Below, piece by piece: positions 58,695-64,000 of a stretch of DNA of 64,000 nucleotides. The DNA lies in assembly GCF_042654365.1 (NCBI RefSeq), contig NZ_JBHSGG010000023.1, positions 1-64,000 of the forward strand, in the 5' to 3' direction. A model generated the notes under the pieces. The model had not been told where the DNA came from. It saw only the letters and a list, made by a program, of their open reading frames with translations, and did not search any database. A program made the translations under genes and the position numbers. The stretch is from Coralloluteibacterium thermophilum. Lineage in GTDB: Bacteria > Pseudomonadota > Gammaproteobacteria > Xanthomonadales > Xanthomonadaceae. Positions within the stretch are counted from its first letter, which is position 1, and every line of letters starts with the position of its first letter.

Positions 58695-60035
58695 CTAGTC
58701 GCCGGCCGCCTCGTCCGTCGGCACCTCGGACGGCAGCCGCTGGACCAGGAGCTTGTCGATGCGCGGGCCGTCGAGGTCGACCACCTCGAAGCGCCAGCCC
58801 TGCGCGTCGAAGTGCTCGCCCACCTGCGGGATGCGGCCCCAATGGGCGATCACCATGCCGGCCAGGGTGTGGAAGTCGTGCTCGTCGCGGCCGGGGAAGT
58901 CGCCGACCTCGAGCACGTCCCGCAGGTCGTCGATCGGCAGCCCGCCGTCGATGAGCAGGCTGCCGTCCTCCCGGCGCACCACCGGCGCCCCTGCGGCATT
59001 GCGCTCGGAGCTGCCGTGACGGCCGACGATGGCGCCCAGCACGTCGTTGATGCTGACCAGGCCCTGGATGTCGCCGTACTCGTCAACGACCAGGGCCACG
59101 GTCTGCTCCTCCTCGCGGAAGATCTCCAGCAGCTTGAGCGCCGGCGTGGAATCGGACACGAACAGGGTGTCGCGCACCGTCGCGAACAGGTCGCCGCCGT
59201 CGCCGTCCAGCCCGCCGATCAGCGACTTGACCTCGAGGATGCCGACGATGTCCTCCTCACCGCCACGCAGCACCGGATAGCGCGAGTAGGGCGTGGCCCG
59301 CATCCGCGCGATGTTCTCGGCGCGCGGCAGGGCCGCGTCGAGCCAGGTGATCCGCGTGCGCGGCGTCATCAGGCTGGCCGCGTCGCGGTCGCCCAGGCGC
59401 AGGACGCGGGTGGCCATGCTGCGCTCGTCGGGGTCGATCAGGCCCTGGTTCTGGCTTTCGAGCAGGAGCATGTGGATCTCGTCCTCGGAGATCGCCTCCT
59501 GCCCGCTGCGTCCCAGCCGGAACAGGCGCAGCAGGCCCTGCATGACCGCCGAGAGCAGCCAGACCGCCGGCAGGGCGATCCGCGACATCAGGTGCATGGG
59601 CGCCGCCACCGCGGTCGCGAAGCGCTCCGGGGCCAGCAGGGCCAGCCGTTTGGGCAGGAGTTCGCCGAAGATGATGGTGAAGAAGGTGATCAGCACCACG
59701 GCGATGCCGATGCCCACGCCCTCGATGGTCAGCGGCCCCGGCAGGACCACCGTCTCGACGGGCAGGGCGCGCTCGATGGCCCTCGCGATGCGCAGGCCCA
59801 GGGCCTCGCCGCCGAACACGCCGGTCAGGATGCCGATCAGGGTGATGCCGACCTGCACGGTCGACAGGAAGCGCTCGGGGTGTTCGGCCAGGTCCGCGGC
59901 CATGCGGGCCCGCTTGCTGGTGGCCGCGCGGCTGCGCAGGCGCGCCTTGCGGGAGGTGACGACGGACATCTCCGACAGCGCGAAGAAGCCGTTGAGCAGG
60001 ATCAGGAGGGCGACGACGACGAGTTCGAGGGCCAT
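58695..60035 (-). CDS. CNNM/CBS-domain membrane protein (hemolysin C/CorC-type)
   Basis: A 446-residue protein from ATG 60035. An N-terminal DUF21/CNNM membrane domain with about four helices (VVVALLILLNGFFALSEMSV, VGITLIGILTGVFGGEALGL, VLITFFTIIFGELLPKRLAL) is followed by a CBS pair (MTPRTRITWLDAALP ... VDEYGDIQGLVSINDVLGAI) and a C-terminal CorC_HlyC domain (DGGLPIDDLRDVLEVG, HTLAGMVIAHWGRIP). Members are implicated in Mg/Co or Na/Mg transport. It diverges from the phosphate genes. Confidence 0.93.
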   Translation of the reverse strand: MALELVVVALLILLNGFFALSEMSVVTSRKARLRSRAATSKRARMAADLAEHPERFLSTVQVGITLIGILTGVFGGEALGLRIARAIERALPVETVVLPGPLTIEGVGIGIAVVLITFFTIIFGELLPKRLALLAPERFATAVAAPMHLMSRIALPAVWLLSAVMQGLLRLFRLGRSGQEAISEDEIHMLLLESQNQGLIDPDERSMATRVLRLGDRDAASLMTPRTRITWLDAALPRAENIARMRATPYSRYPVLRGGEEDIVGILEVKSLIGGLDGDGGDLFATVRDTLFVSDSTPALKLLEIFREEEQTVALVVDEYGDIQGLVSINDVLGAIVGRHGSSERNAAGAPVVRREDGSLLIDGGLPIDDLRDVLEVGDFPGRDEHDFHTLAGMVIAHWGRIPQVGEHFDAQGWRFEVVDLDGPRIDKLLVQRLPSEVPTDEAAGD

Positions 60036-60170
60036 GGGCCGCCGGCAGGAGCGCGGATGCGCAGCCGGCACGTTTCTCCGGTGGGAGGCGGGGGACCCGC
60101 CTGGGCGGCCGCACTATGCCACAGCCGGATGACGCGTCCCGTGCCGGGAGCGAGCTGCAGGTGCAGCAGC

Positions 60171-60186
60171 ACGGTAACATTACCGT
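60171..60186. promoter_or_regulatory. Palindrome in the divergent promoter region of the phosphate genes
   Basis: ACGGTAACATTACCGT, perfect 7-bp arms around CA, 25 bp before the DUF47 gene start and followed by TTTTC. It is the only AT-containing symmetric site in the 175-bp divergent gap. The binding protein is unknown; it does not match a Pho box. Confidence 0.55.
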
Positions 60187-60210
60187 TTTCTTTCATCACG
60201 GAACCTCCAC

Positions 60211-60840
60211 ATGTTCTCCCTCCAGGCCATGTTCGGTAAGGGCGACCGTTTCTATGGCCTCCTGGAGTCGAGCGCGCAGGCGGCGCGCCAGAGCGCCCAG
60301 GCGCTGGGGGAACTGCTGGCCCAGCCGCCCGAGCTGCGCTCCCTGGAGCAGTTCAAGCTGGCCCGCCAGCGCGAGAAGAACCTGGCGGCGGAGATCGGCC
60401 TGGCCTTGGTAGACACCTTCGTGACGCCGCTGGAGCGCGAGGACATCGAGGCGCTGTCGGCCGCGCTCTACAAGATCCCGAAGATGGTCGAGAAGTTCGC
60501 CGAGCGCTGGACGCTGGCCGCCGAGCGCCTGGGCGACGTCGACTTCGCCGCCCGCGCCGCCATGCTGGAGCGCGCCTGCGCCGTGCTCGAGGAGATGGTC
60601 GCGCTGCTGCGCAAGGGCATGCACCTGGACCGTCAGAAGGCGCTCAACGACCGGTTGCAGGCCATCGAGAGCGAGGCCGACCGGCTCATCCTGGAGCTCT
60701 ACCGCGAGGCCTACGCGAACGAGCACGACCCGATGCGCTACCTGATCCGGCGCGACCTGTTCGAACTGCTCGAGAAGGCCATCGACCGCTGCCGCGATGC
60801 CGGCAACGTCATCTACACCGTCGTCCTCAAGAACAGCTGA
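60211..60840 (+). CDS. DUF47/PhoU-like phosphate-transport accessory protein
   Basis: A 209-residue, all-helical protein (MFSLQAMFGKGDRFYGLLES at the N-terminus; TFVTPLEREDIEALSAALYK; LFELLEKAIDRCRDAGNVIY at the C-terminus). These are signature blocks of the DUF47 family, encoded beside Pit transporters and thought to regulate phosphate import in a PhoU-like manner. The pit gene follows 13 bp later. Confidence 0.95.
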   Translation: MFSLQAMFGKGDRFYGLLESSAQAARQSAQALGELLAQPPELRSLEQFKLARQREKNLAAEIGLALVDTFVTPLEREDIEALSAALYKIPKMVEKFAERWTLAAERLGDVDFAARAAMLERACAVLEEMVALLRKGMHLDRQKALNDRLQAIESEADRLILELYREAYANEHDPMRYLIRRDLFELLEKAIDRCRDAGNVIYTVVLKNS

Positions 60841-60853
60841 CGGCGGCCTCCCC

Positions 60854-61981
60854 ATGCTGAGCCTGCTCCTGCTGGTGATCCTGGCGGCCCTGGTGTTCGA
60901 GTACATCAACGGCTTCCACGACACCGCGAACTCGATCGCCACGGTGGTCGCCACCAAGGTGCTCTCGCCGATGCAGGCGGTGGCGCTGGCCGCGAGCATG
61001 AACCTCGTCGGCGCCCTGGCCGGCACCGCCGTGGCCAAGACCATCGCGTCCGGCCTGATCGACGCGGGGGTGGTCGAGGTCACCTCCCAGGTCATCCTCT
61101 GCGCGCTCACCGGCGGCATCGTCTGGAACCTGATCACCTGGTGGCTGGGCCTGCCCTCGTCCTCCAGCCACGCGCTGATCGGCGGGCTGTGCGGCGCTGC
61201 GGTGGCCGCGGCCGACAACGACTGGGCGGCCATCATCTGGTCGGTGCCGGTCGAGCCGCTGTACCGCAGCGAGGGCGTGCTCTGGAAGGTGATCGTGCCG
61301 ATGGTGTCCTCGCCCGTCCTCGGCTTCGTGTCGGGCTTCCTGGTGATGGGCGTGCTGTTCGGACTGATCGCGCTCATGGCCCGCGGCGGCCGCGTGCTGG
61401 CGGCCCTGGTGCGTCCGCGCTGGGTCAACGGCTTCTTCGGAAAGGCGCAGATCGTCAGCGCCGGCTACATGGGCTTCGCCCACGGCATGAACGACGCGCA
61501 GAAGACCATGGGCATCATCGCGCTCGCGCTGATCAGCGCGCAGGCGGTGGGCACGCTCGACGCCCTGCCGTGGTTCCTGGACTTCCTGCACCCGTCCGAG
61601 GCGGCCATGGCCGAGGGCGACATCGACCTGTGGATCAAGATCACCTGCGCGCTGGTGATGGCGGCCGGCACCGCCGCGGGCGGCTGGCGCATCATCAAGA
61701 CGCTGGGCCACAAGATGGTCAAGCTGCATCCGATCCACGGCTTCGCCGCGGAGACCAGCGCGGCGTCGGTGATCACCTTCGCCTCGTCGCTGGGCATCCC
61801 TGTCTCGACCACCCACAACATCTCGTCGGCCATCATGGGCGTGGGCGCCGCCAAGCGCTTCAGCGCGGTCAAGTGGGGCGTGGTCGAGCGCATGCTCTGG
61901 GCGTGGGTGCTGACCCTGCCGGCGGCCGGCGGCATGGCCTGGCTGCTGGTGCGCGGCCTGCGCGCGATGGGCGCGGCCTGA
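60854..61981 (+). CDS. pit: Low-affinity inorganic phosphate transporter (Pit family)
   Basis: A 375-residue membrane protein. Two PiT/PHO4 signature blocks: FEYINGFHDTANSIATVVAT near the N-terminus and AGYMGFAHGMNDAQKTMGII in the second half; LPSSSSHALIGGLCGAAVAA and GIPVSTTHNISSAIMGVGAA are the paired inverted-repeat halves. It imports phosphate (as metal-phosphate) with protons or sodium. It is co-transcribed with the DUF47 gene. Confidence 0.95.
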   Translation: MLSLLLLVILAALVFEYINGFHDTANSIATVVATKVLSPMQAVALAASMNLVGALAGTAVAKTIASGLIDAGVVEVTSQVILCALTGGIVWNLITWWLGLPSSSSHALIGGLCGAAVAAADNDWAAIIWSVPVEPLYRSEGVLWKVIVPMVSSPVLGFVSGFLVMGVLFGLIALMARGGRVLAALVRPRWVNGFFGKAQIVSAGYMGFAHGMNDAQKTMGIIALALISAQAVGTLDALPWFLDFLHPSEAAMAEGDIDLWIKITCALVMAAGTAAGGWRIIKTLGHKMVKLHPIHGFAAETSAASVITFASSLGIPVSTTHNISSAIMGVGAAKRFSAVKWGVVERMLWAWVLTLPAAGGMAWLLVRGLRAMGAA

Positions 61982-61983
61982 GC

Positions 61984-62382
61984 ATGCGGCCGGCACCGCC
62001 CCGGGGTGCGCCGGCCTACGACGCGGCCGAGGCACGCCGCCGCATTCTCGATGCGATCCGCGCGGTGCCGCGCGGGCAGGTGGCCGCCTACGGCGAGATC
62101 GCGGCGCGTGCCGGCCTGCCCGGGCGCGCGCGCCTGGTCGCGCGCATCCTCGCCCAGGGCGATGCGGCGGACCTCCCGTGGCACCGCATCCTGCGCGCCG
62201 ACGGGCGCGTGGCCTTCCCCGCCGGGAGCGCCCACTACCGCATGCAGTGCGAGCGCCTGCGCGCGGAGGGCGTCCAGGTGGAGGAGGGCCGCGTGCGCCG
62301 TCCACGCGCATCGGCCGCCGAACGCCTCGACGCGGCGCTGTGGGCACCGCCGCCCGGTCGCGGCGGGCGGCGTCCGTCGTGA
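61984..62382 (+). CDS. Alkyltransferase-like (ATL) DNA-binding protein
   Basis: A 132-residue protein starting 3 bp after the pit stop. The MGMT fold is visible (AIRAVPRGQVAAYGEIAARA, AGLPGRARLVARILAQGDA), but the active-site motif is PWHRILRADGRVAFPAG. Trp replaces the alkyl-acceptor Cys of PCHR, as in ATL proteins, which flag O6-alkylguanine for excision repair rather than repairing it. An extended basic tail of about 30 residues follows. It is probably co-transcribed with pit. Confidence 0.92.
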   Translation: MRPAPPRGAPAYDAAEARRRILDAIRAVPRGQVAAYGEIAARAGLPGRARLVARILAQGDAADLPWHRILRADGRVAFPAGSAHYRMQCERLRAEGVQVEEGRVRRPRASAAERLDAALWAPPPGRGGRRPS

Positions 62383-62448
62383 CGGCGGTTTCCACGCCGG
62401 CACGGCTATGATGCGCGGGTCTTCGTCTTCAGGTCAGCGGCGCGCTGC

Positions 62449-63078
62449 ATGCTAAAGAACATTCCCCCGGTCACGCAGGCGCTCCTCGCCGCCAACATCG
62501 CCGTCTTCCTGCTGCAGCTCGTCGCCGGCCCGTCGCTCAATCCGTTCATGCTGTGGCCGCTCGTTGCGGAATACGGCTACGGCTCGCAGTTCCTGCCGTG
62601 GCAGGTGGTGACCTACGGCTTCATGCACGGCGACTTCGGGCACCTGTTCTTCAACATGCTGGCGCTCTTCATGTTCGGCGCGCCGCTGGAGTACACCTGG
62701 GGCACGCGGCGGTTCGCCACGTTCTACTTCACCTGCGTGGTCGGCGCGGCCATCACGCATCTCGTCCTGACCTCGTTCTTCGGCCTGCCGCCGCTGCCGA
62801 CGGTGGGCGCCTCGGGCGGCGTCTACGGTCTGCTGCTGGCCTACGGCATGCTGTTCCCGACCCAGCGCGTGATGCTCCTGTTCCCGCCGATCCCGATGCA
62901 GGCGCGCACCCTGGTGATCGTGTTCGGCGCGCTCGCCTTGCTGATGGGCGTCACCGGCACCGGCGGCAACATCGCCCACTTCGCCCACCTGGGCGGCATG
63001 CTGTTCGGCTGGCTGCTGATCCGCTACTGGCGCGGCCAGCCGCCGTTCAAGCCGCGCCGGCCGCGCGGGTTCGGATAA
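62449..63078 (+). CDS. Rhomboid-family intramembrane serine protease
   Basis: A 209-residue protein with about six membrane helices. Catalytic Ser122 is in VGASGGVYGLLLAYG and the pairing His180 in HFAHLGGMLFGWLL. Upstream features TYGFMHGDFGHLFFNMLALF and EYTWGTRRFATFYFTC match the L1-loop and TM2 region. It cleaves transmembrane segments; substrates are unknown. Confidence 0.95.
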   Translation: MLKNIPPVTQALLAANIAVFLLQLVAGPSLNPFMLWPLVAEYGYGSQFLPWQVVTYGFMHGDFGHLFFNMLALFMFGAPLEYTWGTRRFATFYFTCVVGAAITHLVLTSFFGLPPLPTVGASGGVYGLLLAYGMLFPTQRVMLLFPPIPMQARTLVIVFGALALLMGVTGTGGNIAHFAHLGGMLFGWLLIRYWRGQPPFKPRRPRGFG

Positions 63079-63111
63079 CATCGGCGGATTCGCACTCCGG
63101 GGGGAGCAGGG

Positions 63112-64000
63112 ATGCAGGTCGTGAAGGGGATGTTCGGCGCCTGTCTGATGGCGCTGCTGCTGGCGGGCGCAGCCTTCGCCAGCGTGGAGGAATTCGACGA
63201 CGACGACGGTGGCTTCCGGCTGTTCGTCCTGTTCGACCCCGGTGCCGACCCTGCGGCGCGGCAACGCGAGCTTGCGCGGGCCGAGGAGGCCGCCGTGTCC
63301 GGCAATGCCCGGGCACAGTACGCCCTCGGAACGCTCTACCGCCTGGGCATGCGCCATCCGGCGCGGCTCGTCGAGCGCGATGACGAGCAGGCCGAGCGCT
63401 ACCTGAGCAACGCCGCGGTACGCGGCCACACCGGCGCGATGGCGGGCATGGCGGAGCTCAAGCTGCGCAGGCGCGAGTACCTCGACGCCATGGTCTGGGC
63501 CCAGGCCTACGTCCGCTACGAGGCATACGAGAGCGAACTGCGGGGGCAGGAGCGGGGAACACAGGCGGCGGCTGCCAGCATGATCCAGCGCGCCCAGGCG
63601 GGCGCGGGGCGCGACAAGGACGAGGTTCTGGCGTACGTCCTGGCCTTCCTGCAGAACCACGATGGACGCATCCGCGCGGCCATCGATGCGGAGCATGCGC
63701 GGGTGTCCGACCTGCAGTACACCTCCTCGCGGACACGCCCGTTGTTCCTGACGAATACGCCGTTGCGCGCTTCCCACCGTCGCATGAGCCAGCCGGGAAT
63801 GGCCTACTACCTGGTCGAGGTCGGCCGCGACGGGCACATCGCGCGGCTCCTGGTCGTCGACAGCCTGCCGGACGAGCGCTACGCGCGGCAGCTCGAGGCC
63901 GTGGCCCGCGGCATGCGCTTCAACGCCGACCCGGACGCCGGCGAGGTACGGCGAGCGATCATGCCGCTGTCCTTCGACGACGGCAGCGTCTCCATCTCAC
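63112..64000 (+). CDS. Secreted Sel1/TPR-like protein, 3' truncated by window edge
   Basis: The frame is open from ATG 63112 (GGGGGAG just upstream) to the window end, at least 296 codons without a stop. A signal peptide (cleavage near AAFAS) is followed by an acidic stretch. A Sel1-like helical repeat region follows (GNARAQYALGTLYRLGMRHP, QAERYLSNAAVRGHTGAMAG, LDAMVWAQAYVRYE). The last ~80 residues (GMAYYLVEVGRDGHIARLLV, YARQLEAVARGMRF) resemble the TonB C-terminal / energy-transducer-like fold. The family is common in Xanthomonadales, function unknown. It follows rhomboid by 33 bp. Confidence 0.75.
   Translation, partial: MQVVKGMFGACLMALLLAGAAFASVEEFDDDDGGFRLFVLFDPGADPAARQRELARAEEAAVSGNARAQYALGTLYRLGMRHPARLVERDDEQAERYLSNAAVRGHTGAMAGMAELKLRRREYLDAMVWAQAYVRYEAYESELRGQERGTQAAAASMIQRAQAGAGRDKDEVLAYVLAFLQNHDGRIRAAIDAEHARVSDLQYTSSRTRPLFLTNTPLRASHRRMSQPGMAYYLVEVGRDGHIARLLVVDSLPDERYARQLEAVARGMRFNADPDAGEVRRAIMPLSFDDGSVSIS

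Overview
The window is GC-rich DNA with strong G/C bias at third codon positions, dense head-to-tail genes and many 4-bp ATGA-type overlaps. Gene content points to a gammaproteobacterium of the Lysobacteraceae/Xanthomonadaceae type (Lysobacter/Luteimonas-like). The clues are a TonB receptor plus LacI plus ABC-importer sugar locus, a DUF6491 lipoprotein, a queA/tgt/yajC/secD/secF neighbourhood, a trmJ/suhB divergent pair and intergenic heptanucleotide arrays. No species can be named from the sequence alone. There is no rRNA operon, prophage, insertion sequence or CRISPR array; one tRNA (Phe, GAA) is present. The first and last genes are cut by the window edges.

Layout. 1-4793: the 3' end of a giant haemagglutinin-type repeat adhesin that overlaps a type VI secretion gene, tssA. 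4824-18817: a minus-strand carbohydrate locus read from right to left as LacI regulator, TonB-dependent receptor, GH144-type endo-glucanase lipoprotein, sugar-binding protein, two permeases, a 1070-residue multidomain glycosidase-like lipoprotein and a GH15 enzyme. Two near-identical LacI-type palindromes sit before the regulator and before the GH144 gene. 18980-20502: a structured hairpin, a small DUF2188-like protein, yggX, a DUF6491 lipoprotein and tRNA-Phe. 20581-30844: housekeeping genes (NAD(P)-binding oxidoreductase, mutY, AsmA-like, ftsY, rsmD, coaD, a lipoprotein, YfhL-type ferredoxin, ggt, DUF4920, TMEM43-like, beta-propeller). 30906-33320: a LysM/lysozyme protein without signal peptide, followed by a lipoprotein, which looks like a toxin-immunity pair. 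33420-38757: class III aminotransferase, two-component system and amidohydrolase. 38814-49196: queA, a Fur-box-controlled iron ABC importer, a lipoprotein, then tgt-yajC-secD-secF. 49325-57885: cation efflux, suhB/trmJ, a periplasmic binding protein coupled to a GGDEF-EAL protein, and asnB. 57972-64000: ExoD-like, CNNM/CBS protein, DUF47-Pit phosphate uptake, alkyltransferase-like protein, rhomboid protease and a truncated secreted repeat protein.

The most interesting items are: the LacI-controlled locus that pairs a GH144-type enzyme with an uncharacterised discoidin/six-hairpin enzyme; the signal-less dual peptidoglycan hydrolase with an adjacent lipoprotein; the iron importer inserted, with its own Fur box and a heptamer array at the junction, between queA and tgt; a family of G-rich/C-rich heptamer arrays that begin at stop codons of upstream genes, one containing duplicated blocks with a flipped hairpin core; and a periplasmic sensor plus c-di-GMP enzyme pair. 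All functional statements rest on reading translated sequence and motif recall; no database search was run.
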